From NCBI RefSeq assembly GCF_007827695.1, contig NZ_VITA01000001.1:62001-126000 (forward strand): 64,000 nt of DNA, written 5' to 3'. The translations under genes were made by a program, and so were the position numbers. Within the stretch, counting starts at the first letter, position 1, and each line of letters starts with the position of its first letter. The notes beneath the pieces are model-generated. The model saw only the letters and a program-made list of their open reading frames with translations, had not been told where the DNA came from and ran no database searches. Shown in pieces: positions 54,931 to 62,109 of the stretch. The DNA is from Sinorhizobium medicae. GTDB lineage: Bacteria > Pseudomonadota > Alphaproteobacteria > Rhizobiales > Rhizobiaceae.

Positions 54931-55184
54931 GGCGCGATCTGAGCTCCAAGCGCATCCACGTCGCTGTGCGTGACGGATGGGGCTTCACCAAGCCTTTGAT
55001 TGGCCAAGAGCTTCCCGGCTTCCTGATGCTGGCTTTGCACCTTATCTCTTTCGACCTTGGAGGCCTTTAGCTTCTCCGCCGCAGCCGCGATCTCCGCCGG
55101 CCGTTGCGGCAGGCGGAGGATCCGGAAGAACGTCTCAAAGTCGCTGCTCTGAAGATCGACGGGATGATCGGATGCCGTTGCCAT
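54931..55184 (-). pseudogene. 5' half of the island gene split by IS66
   Basis: Starts MATASDHPVDLQSSDFETFF at ATG 55184 and runs through a charged helical stretch (IAAAAEKLKASKVERDKVQSQHQEAGKLL) to the IS end, where the frame stops 4 bases into the IS. The first 254 nt here plus the 283 nt left of the duplication make exactly 179 codons. The protein is probably a coiled-coil phage protein; its place among early genes gives no clear function. Confidence 0.9.
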
Positions 55185-55242
55185 GGTCAAATTGCTCTCG
55201 TTGATTTCGAAGCAATTTACCACCGCCCCAACTTTCGACCCG

Positions 55243-55482
55243 TCACGGGGTGACATCGCGGAACGTGCGCAGGATCAGCCGATGGAGGGCCTCCTGCAGA
55301 GCGGAGTCGTCGCCGTCGTCCCACTCTCCGATTTCGCCTTCTTCGAGCAGCGCGTCACGAACCAACTCACGAGGCAATCTCAAGCGGAAGATCGCCAGGT
55401 CATCGCGGCGTCGGGCGCGAAGGTCACGCTGTCGTTCCGCGGGTGTTTTCGCTGGTCGAGGTGAAACCATGCCGTGTCTCAT
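55243..55482 (-). CDS. Small island protein, unknown
   Basis: About 79 residues from ATG 55482 (or 55470, MVSPRPAKTPAERQRD). Basic N-terminal helix RQRDLRARRRDDLAIFRLRLPRELVRDALLEEGEI, then an acidic helix. The arrangement resembles small ribbon-helix-helix-like or regulatory phage proteins, but no family is certain. Confidence 0.55.
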   Translation of the reverse strand: MRHGMVSPRPAKTPAERQRDLRARRRDDLAIFRLRLPRELVRDALLEEGEIGEWDDGDDSALQEALHRLILRTFRDVTP

Positions 55483-55489
55483 CCAGAAA

Positions 55490-55696
55490 CTAATTCTGCG
55501 AGAGACTGTCAGCGCCGGCCCCTTGCGGGCTTGTGAGGGGCTCAGACACTCCCCCCGGCGGGCATCCGATGATGTTTTCACGAAGCCAAGCGACATATCG
55601 ATCGAGAGCCGGGCCGATGCTCTCGCCGGTCGACCGCCGGTAGGCTTCTCGTGTCGGTTCATGGCTGATGGCCCATGCCAGTGCGCTGTCGATCAT
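55490..55696 (-). CDS. Small island protein, unknown
   Basis: 68 residues, MIDSALAWAISHEPTREAYRR at the start. The ATG overlaps the stop of the preceding 57-residue gene as ATGA, so translation is coupled. No family is recognised. Confidence 0.6.
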   Translation of the reverse strand: MIDSALAWAISHEPTREAYRRSTGESIGPALDRYVAWLRENIIGCPPGGVSEPLTSPQGAGADSLSQN

Positions 55697-55866
55697 GCGA
55701 CGTTCCTTTCACGCTGGAAGGCCGCCGGCGCTATGACCTTGGCCGGCTCGGGATAGCGAGGGTCGATGTCGGGCATGGTCCGAACGATGATAGGCGTCAG
55801 GTCGATGATCTGCGCTGTAGGACGAGTCTCTGCCCAGGCAAAGAGGTCGAGTTGATGCGTCTTCAT
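55693..55866 (-). CDS. 57-residue island protein, unknown
   Basis: Reads MKTHQLDLFAWAETRPTAQI to a TGA at 55693-55695. Both ends are coupled by ATGA overlaps, with the replication-like gene upstream and the 68-residue gene downstream, which is strong evidence that it is translated despite its size. The N-terminal QLDLFAWAE pattern recurs in small phage proteins; function unknown. Confidence 0.7.
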   Translation of the reverse strand: MKTHQLDLFAWAETRPTAQIIDLTPIIVRTMPDIDPRYPEPAKVIAPAAFQRERNVA

Positions 55867-56678
55867 GCTGCCATCCTCCGAAGGATCTCGGGCGTCATCT
55901 TCCGTTCGCGAAGCAAGCGAAGTGCCTCACGGTGTTTGGTCGGGTCGGGGATGTGGATTTTGATCCAGATACCGAAGTCACATTCCTGAGAAGGGATGTC
56001 TTCTCGCGGATACGTAACCTCTCTACTCTCAGAGCAAGAACCTTCTTTCAGAGGTTCGTCTTCAAAGGTTCTATTCATAGATTTACCCGCCATTTTTGTC
56101 GGGTCATGATCCGCCAATTTTGTCGGGTCGTGACTACGCACGGATGTCGGGTCACTTGCTGAGTGATCCGCCAATTTTGTCGGGTCACTTCTCTGGCCGT
56201 ACTGCCGTCTTCGCTCTCGCTCTTCCGCCCTCTGCTCCCGCAGTCCGTCTACGTAATCCAAGATTTCAGCTACCTTCGATGTAGAAACTCGGAGCCGGTA
56301 GAAGTTGGTTGTGGTTCTTCCGCGACGGGTTATAGCAAGCCAGCCCGAGGCAGCGATGCGAGGGATGGTCCGCTCCACCGTACGGACACTCAGCCCGAGT
56401 TCATCCGCAATGAACTGGTGGCCGGGATCGCACCGACCGGTTTCAAAGTTGAGGCAGTCCAGGATCAGCAAGAGGATCTGCTTTGCTGTCCGGTTCATCC
56501 TGCTATCGCGGTCGCGGCGGATCCAGGTCGCGAATTCAGCTTTTGAAGCCGTGCACTGCTTCCTGGCGGCTTCGTACCTGGCGCGGATATCTCCCGGCCA
56601 CTCTGCCTTATCCTTGATCCGTTCCGCTATTTCACGCGGAAGCAGCGGTATCGAATAGTGATCGTCCTCGATGATCAT
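55863..56678 (-). CDS. Helix-turn-helix replication-type phage protein
   Basis: 271 residues from ATG 56678, which overlaps the upstream stop by ATGA. Residues ~60-125 hold a winged helix (NRTAKQILLLILDCLNFE, FIADELGLSVRTVERTIPRIAASGWL) of the HTH_36 type used by phage replication initiators. Residues ~170-205 contain repeated D-P-T-K-L-A-D-H units, encoded by DNA direct repeats that could be initiator-binding iterons. The C-terminal EILRRMAA helix may contact a helicase loader. Its role as replication initiator is inferred. Confidence 0.72.
   Translation of the reverse strand: MIIEDDHYSIPLLPREIAERIKDKAEWPGDIRARYEAARKQCTASKAEFATWIRRDRDSRMNRTAKQILLLILDCLNFETGRCDPGHQFIADELGLSVRTVERTIPRIAASGWLAITRRGRTTTNFYRLRVSTSKVAEILDYVDGLREQRAEERERRRQYGQRSDPTKLADHSASDPTSVRSHDPTKLADHDPTKMAGKSMNRTFEDEPLKEGSCSESREVTYPREDIPSQECDFGIWIKIHIPDPTKHREALRLLRERKMTPEILRRMAA
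56089..56187. repeat. Iteron-like direct repeats inside the replication gene
   Basis: The 22-bp sequence starting GATCCGCCAATTTTG and ending TCGGGTC occurs identically at 56108-56129 and 56165-56186. A close copy lies at 56090-56106, and the core GTCGGGTCA appears again at 56145-56153. All are in the same orientation, spaced 20-35 bp apart. This resembles phage origins embedded in the initiator gene. Confidence 0.65.
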
Positions 56679-56872
56679 CCGAAGACCTTTCTGCACAGCC
56701 GGAACTTCTCGGCCATGGCTGCGGCTTCACAGGCCTGCAGACACGTCAGTCCGAACCGTTGCTTCAACGCCGGCACGATCGGCCGCGGTGGGGGATTCTG
56801 GTCGGCAAGCCACATGGCAGCCTGCTCGACCTGGGCGGAATGTTCATGCTCGGGAGGTGTAAGGGGGCTCAT
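56675..56872 (-). CDS. Small island protein, unknown
   Basis: 65 residues; VPALKQRFGLTCLQACEAAAMAEKF has the look of a short helix-turn-helix. Coupled by ATGA to both neighbours. Similar small frames precede replication genes in rhizobial phages; function unknown. Confidence 0.65.
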   Translation of the reverse strand: MSPLTPPEHEHSAQVEQAAMWLADQNPPPRPIVPALKQRFGLTCLQACEAAAMAEKFRLCRKVFG

Positions 56873-57177
56873 AGGCCGGACCCTCCATCGAGACGGCCGA
56901 TGCTGTTATCGCCCTCGTCTCCGTTGTGATCCTGCTCATCGCCGTTAGGCTCGATCGGATCGTCTTCCTCCTGCTCCCCGTCGAGCGGAGTCCCATATTG
57001 ACCGTAGGAGGCCTCTGGCGCCGTCCATCCAAGGCTTGGCTCTTCGTCGAAGCCGTCCTCGATGTCGCAATCGGTATCGATGGGGTCGAGCAAATCGATC
57101 AACTCCGCGATCTTTGCTTCGAGACCTCGACGAACCCGAAACAGGTCCATGTCGACCACGTTCTGAGAGGCGCTCAT
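56869..57177 (-). CDS. Acidic small island protein, unknown
   Basis: 102 residues: a helical N-terminal third (MDLFRVRRGLEAKIAELIDLLD) and a long Asp/Glu-rich, low-complexity rest (EEDDPIEPNGDEQDHNGDEG). Such acidic proteins may mimic DNA, but no family is recognised. Overlaps both neighbours by 4 bp. Confidence 0.65.
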   Translation of the reverse strand: MSASQNVVDMDLFRVRRGLEAKIAELIDLLDPIDTDCDIEDGFDEEPSLGWTAPEASYGQYGTPLDGEQEEDDPIEPNGDEQDHNGDEGDNSIGRLDGGSGL

Positions 57178-57413
57178 TGCATCTCCTCCCGAATTTCATC
57201 GAGGCGTTCACGGACGAAGTTGAGCTTCTCCTCGATCTCGCTGGACAGCGCCTGAAAAGCATTCGTTTCGTTCATCATCAGACCGTGGGCGGCCAAAAAC
57301 ACAGCTTCGTTGAGGTATGCGACAGTGCAGAGGACGTCCTGAGCCTCACCGATCCTCCGGGAGAATTGGGATGGTGTAGCGCCGGCCGTGGTGGTATTGC
57401 TGGTATCGTTCAT
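57174..57413 (-). CDS. Small helical island protein, unknown
   Basis: 79 residues, a probable coiled coil at the end (EIEEKLNFVRERLDEIREEM). ATGA overlaps on both sides place it in the same early operon. Confidence 0.65.
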   Translation of the reverse strand: MNDTSNTTTAGATPSQFSRRIGEAQDVLCTVAYLNEAVFLAAHGLMMNETNAFQALSSEIEEKLNFVRERLDEIREEMQ

Positions 57414-57796
57414 TTTTCAGTTCCTTTGGATGGGGATGGGATTGAACCGCGGCTCGGGGAAGTTGGCGCTTCCGCCGGGCCGTTCTTTTGGTTGGGGATT
57501 GCGATTATCGCCGCGTCACGTCTGGCGGAGGCACTTGATCCATGGAAGGGGCTGCCTCCCATCCGATAAGGCCAGAGGGCGCATTTTACCGACACGCACT
57601 TGCGAGCTTCCGCGGCGTTTCCTCCGCAGCAGTCCAAGCACTTTGCGCGTATCGCCTTTATCGGGCTTTCAGGCGTTTCCAGCTGGCGAATTTCCGCCAG
57701 TGGAATTTGACGAGGGTCTTTCCCGATCAGTTGGCCCGCATCTGCCTCATAGGGCGAAACTTCAAGGAAAATCCGACGGTCGAGCGGCTTATTCAT
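57410..57796 (-). CDS. Cys-cluster phage protein (probable zinc binding)
   Basis: 128 residues. [32 protein letters not shown] near residues 49-80 has five Cys in a C-x2-C-C-x11-C-x4-C pattern followed by LWPYR, recognisable from rhizobial and rhodobacteral prophages and probably a small zinc finger. The N-terminus is a separate short domain, and the C-terminus is Ser/Pro-rich. Overlaps both neighbours by 4 bp; function unknown. Confidence 0.75.
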   Translation of the reverse strand: MNKPLDRRIFLEVSPYEADAGQLIGKDPRQIPLAEIRQLETPESPIKAIRAKCLDCCGGNAAEARKCVSVKCALWPYRMGGSPFHGSSASARRDAAIIAIPNQKNGPAEAPTSPSRGSIPSPSKGTEK

Positions 57797-58026
57797 GCGG
57801 CCCTCTCTGAGGTCGAGCGGACGGGCTTTGACAGACGCTCCGCCGCCCAGGCATCGAGATCATTGACGTGATAGAGCGGGATGCGGCCGGCGTGCTGCAT
57901 AGCCGGGCCTCCTCCGACTGTCGCCATCTTTGCGAGTGTGGCGAGGGCTACCGGGATGCCGTGCTTGCGCAGCATGTATTCGGGCACCTCGGACCGCCGG
58001 AGCCGCGGCTTCTCATCGTTCATCAT
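57793..58026 (-). CDS. AlpA/excisionase-like DNA-binding protein
   Basis: 77 residues (start ATG 58026 or 58023). [57 protein letters not shown] follows the MerR/AlpA-like winged-helix plan with the closing Y-x-x-x-D-L-D-A-W motif. Such proteins act as excisionase or early activator. It is the first gene of the seven-gene minus-strand early operon and faces the Arc-like gene across the operator region. Confidence 0.75.
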   Translation of the reverse strand: MMNDEKPRLRRSEVPEYMLRKHGIPVALATLAKMATVGGGPAMQHAGRIPLYHVNDLDAWAAERLSKPVRSTSERAA

Positions 58027-58051
58027 TCTTTAATTCCTTTCCAGATATTTG

Positions 58052-58069
58052 TATCGCACCTGTGCGATA
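58052..58069. promoter_or_regulatory. Perfect 18-bp palindromic operator
   Basis: TATCGCAC CT GTGCGATA, an 8-bp perfect dyad between the divergent AlpA-like and Arc-like genes. A related site containing ATATCGCACACG lies at 58109-58126, with the shared half-site ATCGCAC. Two such sites in a 120-bp divergent region indicate a repressor switch. Confidence 0.75.
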
Positions 58070-58108
58070 ACTGGATTAAGTCGTAAACATATGGTTAAGT
58101 CAAGCGCC

Positions 58109-58126
58109 ATATCGCACACGTGATAT
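58109..58126. promoter_or_regulatory. Second, imperfect copy of the operator
   Basis: ATATCGCAC ACGTGATAT shares its left half with the palindrome at 58052-58069 and has a CACGTG core shifted by one base. It lies 20 bp upstream of the Arc-like start. Confidence 0.6.
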
Positions 58127-58146
58127 TATTTGGGGAAAACCGTCAG

Positions 58147-58626
58147 ATGGCTAAGAAGGCGCGTGTCCGCGACTACGATCAGTTCATAGTACGACTGCCA
58201 CCTGGTATGCGCGATCGCATCAAAGACAAGGCCGAACGGGCTGGGATGTCGATGAACGAAGCGATCGTATGGTGCCTCGAAAGAGAGTTCCCAGCGCCGG
58301 TAACTCTAGAGGACCGACTCGAGGAGCTGGCGACCATGGTGTCGATGCTTACGGACTCGAAAGACACCTATTCGGGGGTTGTGCATCTGATAGCGGAGAT
58401 CGAAGAGACATTGGACGCCATCGGGACAAAAGGCGGCATCCCAGCTGACACTAAATTCAGCGACATGGTCAGGGAGCGCCTAGATTACTGGCGCGAAATA
58501 GAACTCGATAGCTGGCGCGACAGGAATGAAAGCCCGTTCGATGACGCTAACTGGACTTCAGTCGAGGAACCGCCGGAGGGCGATCCATTCCCAAATTTGC
58601 CGGATGACGAGATGAAGAAAGACTAA
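58147..58626 (+). CDS. Arc-family ribbon-helix-helix DNA-binding protein
   Basis: 159 residues from ATG 58147, with GGGGA ~12 nt upstream. Residues ~10-45 (YDQFIVRLPPGMRDRIKDKAERAGMSMNEAIVWCLE) are a textbook Arc/Mnt ribbon-helix-helix. The rest is an acidic, helical oligomerisation or effector region unusual in length for Arc repressors (22-60 residues longer than most). It is the only plus-strand gene in this part and the likely repressor acting on the two palindromes upstream. It ends 4 bp into the convergent integrase gene. Confidence 0.82.
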   Translation: MAKKARVRDYDQFIVRLPPGMRDRIKDKAERAGMSMNEAIVWCLEREFPAPVTLEDRLEELATMVSMLTDSKDTYSGVVHLIAEIEETLDAIGTKGGIPADTKFSDMVRERLDYWREIELDSWRDRNESPFDDANWTSVEEPPEGDPFPNLPDDEMKKD

Positions 58627-59888
58627 GCCCGCCGCGGCAGCTCAACGACCTTGGCGGCTTTCCCGGTCATCATTCGGTGGACCTCGCCAGAAACCTTGTT
58701 TGCTGCGGCAATCAACACGCTGTCGAGATGATGTACATAGCGTTGCGTGACGTTGCCGGCTGAATGGCCCAGGAGGGCGGCGATCGTTATTTCGGTGAAG
58801 CCTAGATCACCGGCAACAGACGCATAGCTGTGCCTGAGAGTGTGAGAAGTGACCCCCGCGAGGCCTGCTTTCTTCGTGAGGCGGCCTATAGCCTCATCTA
58901 AGGACGTGTAATGCCCCTCCTCGCTACGTGGCCCGGGGAGAACGTATGGATTTCCTGCCTGCCTCGGCACCGTCGAGAGAACCTCGAAAACTGGCCGTCC
59001 TACCGGCCGAATTGAGGCGTCCTCTTTTGAATCGTCGAGGCGGAAGCAGCTACCCCGCTCGTCGACCTCTGACCATTTCAAGCCAGCGATTTCACTGAGC
59101 CTGAAGCCGGTAAGCAGGAACAGCTTTGTCCCGACGATACCTTGCCATAACTCGTCATCTGCAGCGTCTAGGGCCTTGCCTAGCTCCCGGTACTCTTTCG
59201 CGTCTAAACGCCTCGTACGCTTGCCCACGGCGGGTTTTTTGATGCCTCGAGCAACGTTGTGAGGAACGATGCCCTCCGAGGCGGCATAAGTCAGAATCGC
59301 GCTCAGGAGCGTCACTGATTGGGAAGCCGTGCCGGCGCCGCCGGTTACGATCGCTCGCCCTCGCACCTTACCAGTCTTCTCATCCGCCGCGGTTTTGCCC
59401 GTGGTGATATCCCGCATCATTTTCACCGCGTCGGCGGCTGTAAGGTCCTGCACGAGCTTGTTGCCGAGAAGCGGAATGATGTGCCGGTTTGCCCTCCCCT
59501 TGTCGACGTACAGCGTCGATGCCTTCTTCGGCTTGCCACGCTTCCCGAAGATAAGCCCCTTCTCGGCTGCTTCGAAATAGGTCTCGCATAGGTCTTTGAC
59601 CGTCAGGGACTTCCGGCGCGTGGCGCGATCGAGCTGAGGATCTTCACCGCGTGCCACGTCACCCAAGACGGCTTTCGCTTCCTTGCGGGCCTCTTCGACT
59701 GTCAGCGGCCCGTGCACGCCGATCTTGAAGCGTCTGGTTTGCTTTCCTGCACGATATTGGGCAACGTAGGTTTTGCGCCCGGTAGGCCAGACACGAACAC
59801 CGAAGCCGGGAAGCTCATCATCCCATTCGAAATAGTCCTTCTCGCGGGCCTCAAGGCCGTCGACCACCTTCTTTGTCAGCTTCGCCAT
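58623..59888 (-). CDS. int: Tyrosine integrase of the island (P4-like, DUF4102 N-domain)
   Basis: 421 residues from ATG 59888 with GAGGTG upstream. The N-terminal domain (LTKKVVDGLEAREKDYFEWDDELPGFGVRVWP) is the P4-type arm-binding domain. Catalytic residues follow: R263 in LLTGFRLSEIAGLKW, H349-x-x-R352 in SHTLRHSYAS, H375 in LLGHSAGN and Y384 in TQRYVHH. All are intact, so it should be active. It lies 170 bp from the right attachment site, and GGAAGCA repeats lie between. Confidence 0.95.
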   Translation of the reverse strand: MAKLTKKVVDGLEAREKDYFEWDDELPGFGVRVWPTGRKTYVAQYRAGKQTRRFKIGVHGPLTVEEARKEAKAVLGDVARGEDPQLDRATRRKSLTVKDLCETYFEAAEKGLIFGKRGKPKKASTLYVDKGRANRHIIPLLGNKLVQDLTAADAVKMMRDITTGKTAADEKTGKVRGRAIVTGGAGTASQSVTLLSAILTYAASEGIVPHNVARGIKKPAVGKRTRRLDAKEYRELGKALDAADDELWQGIVGTKLFLLTGFRLSEIAGLKWSEVDERGSCFRLDDSKEDASIRPVGRPVFEVLSTVPRQAGNPYVLPGPRSEEGHYTSLDEAIGRLTKKAGLAGVTSHTLRHSYASVAGDLGFTEITIAALLGHSAGNVTQRYVHHLDSVLIAAANKVSGEVHRMMTGKAAKVVELPRRA

Positions 59889-59907
59889 TCCGGACACCTC
59901 ACACGCT

Positions 59908-59940
59908 ACAGGAAGCACATAGGAAGCAGCAGGAAGCAAA
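59908..59940 (+). repeat. Probable integrase arm-type repeats, right end
   Basis: Three GGAAGCA units at 59911, 59922 and 59931 in one orientation, with a fourth at 60030-60036. The first two match the left-end pair at 38902-38922 in 20 of 21 bases. Confidence 0.65.
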
Positions 59941-60057
59941 TTCGCGGAAATTGGGGAAAGACCGTTGTAATTTGCGGAAACGCTTACCTCTTGATCTGCA
60001 TATCAAAATCAAAGTGAGGTAAACAAGAGGAAGCAGGCGAAAAGGTATAAGGGCCGC

Positions 60058-60103
60058 ATTCCGATTCCAAAGGTCACAGGTTCGAATCCTGTCGGGTGCG
60101 CCA
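60058..60103 (+). repeat. Right attachment site (duplicate tRNA-Arg 3' end)
   Basis: Exact 46-bp copy of 38810-38855, from inside the anticodon stem to the genomic CCA. It lacks the tRNA 5' half, so it is not a functional tRNA. Confidence 0.95.
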
Positions 60104-60310
60104 CTTCCGTACAAAACTGGGCACTGCTGCCATGATGACGCTGTTCTTCGTCATCACAAGGCGCTCAAGCTCGCTCTTGCGACCGTGAATTCTGATCTCC
60201 CCGTCATCAACTTCAACCTAATCGATCACGGCGCGTAAATATGCACGGCGAAACGGCACAGGGCCGTTCGCGATGTTCTCGCGCATCAGGGCGGCGAAGC
60301 GGTGATCTCA
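60104..60310 (-). pseudogene. C-terminal remnant of a serine site-specific recombinase
   Basis: On the minus strand this reads FAALMRENIANGPVPFRRAYLRAVID, a stop codon, then VEVDDGEIRIHGRKSELERL and ending AAVPSFVRKW at the attachment site. That is the C-terminal end of large serine recombinases found in alphaproteobacteria. It lacks the catalytic domain and has an internal stop. It abuts hipA and shows that a second integrated element once lay here. Confidence 0.75.
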
Positions 60311-60313
60311 TCT

Positions 60314-61642
60314 TCAGGCGTCTCCGCTTGCGATCAGCGCCTTCCGGGCGGCACCAAACGCATCGTGCAGCGCCTTGTGGCCTTCGAGCCCCTCTATGGC
60401 GTAGTTATTGAGAAACTGGCGTCCGGCGAAAAACTGGCGGTCGACCGGGGTCAGTTCGGCTTCCGCGCAGACCGCCTGCCATTGTTCGGCGATGGTTGTG
60501 ATCTGGTGTTCGATCAGCGCGGTTGCGTCCGCCTCTTTCAGGTGGTAATCCGGCGCGGCCGCAAGGCAATTCGCCAGCGTGCTGGCGCGACCCTCGCCCT
60601 TGATCAGCATGGCCTGTGTGGCTTCGGTGCCCGTGCGGCTTTGCGGGCAGATGTCATAGGCGGGCGTCAGTGTCATCATCTTGCCGTCCCAAAATGCCGC
60701 GTGGTTACGGGCATGGTCGTCGGTGTTGCCGCACAGCACGTTGAAGCAGATACGCCCGTAGAGCTCCTTGAGCGTATCCTTGGGGGCAGTGAAGCGATGG
60801 CGGATCAGCTCCGCCAAATCCTCATAAGAAGCATAGCGGGCCATCATCTCATCAAGGCCCAGTATCGTCAGCGCCGAGACCATCGCCTGCCGCGTCCAGC
60901 CCTCCTTGGTGTGCCTGCGGTCAAACCGCTCTATCAGCAGCACGTCCTTATGCGCGGCACGGGTTATCGATACGGATGCCACGTCGAGCCCGCTGGCGCT
61001 CGCCAGCCTCATCGCGATGAATTCAGCCTTCACGACGCTGTAGGTGTCGTTGCTCGCCGAGAATTTAGCGATGAACTTCTTTGTGTCGTCGTTGATCAGC
61101 GCCTTGGGGCGCGCGCCGCCGATCGAGGTGCCGTGGTTGAGGGCCTGGGCGAGCGCCGGGGTCAAAGGGACGCCCTTTTCGACGAGGGCGGCCGCTTCCA
61201 TGAGTTCGTCGAGCGATGCCTGCGCGGCACGGCGGGGGACATATTCTGTCGCCGATGCCTGAAAATCGAGGGCGCCCGTCCGGTCGGAGCCTGAATGGAG
61301 CAGGTAGGTAAGCTCGCTGATCTCCGGCACGCCGTCAGCGTCGGGCTTCTTGCCCGTCAGCCTGTTGATGATCACGCGGCGGCCCCACGCATCGGGCGAT
61401 CCGTCACGAATGCAGCTCGCCATCTGCAAGCCGTTGATGGGCGCAATCGCGCCTTCCTGAAGGGGAAGTTCGGGCTCATAGATAGGAATGGCGGACTTTC
61501 GGCCGCGGTAGCTGGCGCCGTAGTTAAAGAGCAGGCGCTCGCCCTCTTGGAAGAGGCGGCCTGCCACAACCGGTTCTGTTGCGCCGGGTAGCCAAATCCA
61601 GACAAAGGCTTCGGTGGCGTCCGCCTTAGAAGTCATCATCAA
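60314..61642 (-). CDS. hipA: HipA-family kinase toxin
   Basis: 442 residues (start ATG 61642, 61639 or 61636). Features are the N-terminal HipA_N region (AIPIYEPELPLQEG), the Gly-rich loop GTSIGGARPKA, VKAEFIAMRLASASGLDVASV and the catalytic/Mg site CGNTDDHARNHAAF. HipA kinases phosphorylate a tRNA synthetase or other target and are neutralised by HipB. The start overlaps the hipB end by ~16 bp. The frame is intact although the island around it has decayed. Confidence 0.92.
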   Translation of the reverse strand: MMMTSKADATEAFVWIWLPGATEPVVAGRLFQEGERLLFNYGASYRGRKSAIPIYEPELPLQEGAIAPINGLQMASCIRDGSPDAWGRRVIINRLTGKKPDADGVPEISELTYLLHSGSDRTGALDFQASATEYVPRRAAQASLDELMEAAALVEKGVPLTPALAQALNHGTSIGGARPKALINDDTKKFIAKFSASNDTYSVVKAEFIAMRLASASGLDVASVSITRAAHKDVLLIERFDRRHTKEGWTRQAMVSALTILGLDEMMARYASYEDLAELIRHRFTAPKDTLKELYGRICFNVLCGNTDDHARNHAAFWDGKMMTLTPAYDICPQSRTGTEATQAMLIKGEGRASTLANCLAAAPDYHLKEADATALIEHQITTIAEQWQAVCAEAELTPVDRQFFAGRQFLNNYAIEGLEGHKALHDAFGAARKALIASGDA

Positions 61643-61979
61643 CCTCCTTCACCGCGTGCCGGACGCTTTTGGGCAGCAGGGTCAGTTTTTCGTCGAGGCG
61701 GGCATTTTGCATCTGGAGCGTGCGCTCGTCATAGTCGAACAGACGCACGCCGACGAGTGAGGCGACTTCGAAGACGATGCCGATCTCGGGCCCCGGCGCG
61801 CCTTTTTCGATGCTGGAAAGGGTCGTGCGGCTGATGCCGGCACGGTCGGCCAGTTCCTGCGCCGTCAGGCCGCGTTCGGCCCGGCCGATGCGGATCAGCT
61901 TTCCGAGCATGGTGAGTGCCTGGCGGGTCACTCTTGAATAGCTTCTCGTGCGGGGCAATTTTGTTACCTTTTTGTTCAT
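61626..61979 (-). CDS. hipB: HipB-type XRE antitoxin
   Basis: 117 residues. A basic N-terminal arm (MNKKVTKLPRTRSYSRVTR) precedes a Cro/XRE helix-turn-helix (MLGKLIRIGRAERGLTAQELADRAGISRTTLSSIEKG, about 25-60). The C-terminal ~50 residues contact HipA in the family. It is the first gene of the hipBA operon. GTTCA-containing sites upstream are probable autoregulatory operators. Confidence 0.87.
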   Translation of the reverse strand: MNKKVTKLPRTRSYSRVTRQALTMLGKLIRIGRAERGLTAQELADRAGISRTTLSSIEKGAPGPEIGIVFEVASLVGVRLFDYDERTLQMQNARLDEKLTLLPKSVRHAVKEVDDDF

Positions 61980-62087
61980 TCAGATGGACGTAAGGCAGTC
62001 TCATGTCCATAATTTTGTACAACTGTGCCATGGCGCTGGGGGCAAAGTCAAGTTTTGTTCATTTGCTTGGTCATAAAGGCGCTTCGT

Positions 62088-62109
62088 GTTCATAATTTTG
62101 AACATTATA
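62088..62109 (-). promoter_or_regulatory. Probable hipBA -10 element and operator
   Basis: On the minus strand a perfect TATAAT (62104-62109) is followed directly by the dyad GTTCA-N6-TGAAC (62088-62103). More GTTCAT half-sites occur at about 62057 and 61974. The start of hipB is ~110 nt downstream. No good -35 box was seen. Confidence 0.55.

Larger units (their letters stand above)
38810..60103. mobile_element. Phage-derived genomic island in tRNA-Arg(CCG)
   Basis: About 21.3 kb bounded by identical 46-bp repeats, with a tyrosine integrase beside the right repeat and matching GGAAGCA arm repeats near each end. Gene content is partly phage (tail spike, HNH nuclease, Arc- and AlpA-type regulators, replication protein) and partly surface-modification cargo. 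No terminase, portal, capsid, protease or tail-tube genes were seen, so it is a cryptic prophage or a satellite-like element. It carries a nested IS66 element. Confidence 0.92.

Noticed and set aside
61729-62031. Minus-strand frame overlapping hipB (MAQLYKIMDMRLP)
   Set aside because: Its C-terminal part is a shadow of hipB in another frame and has no helix-turn-helix.
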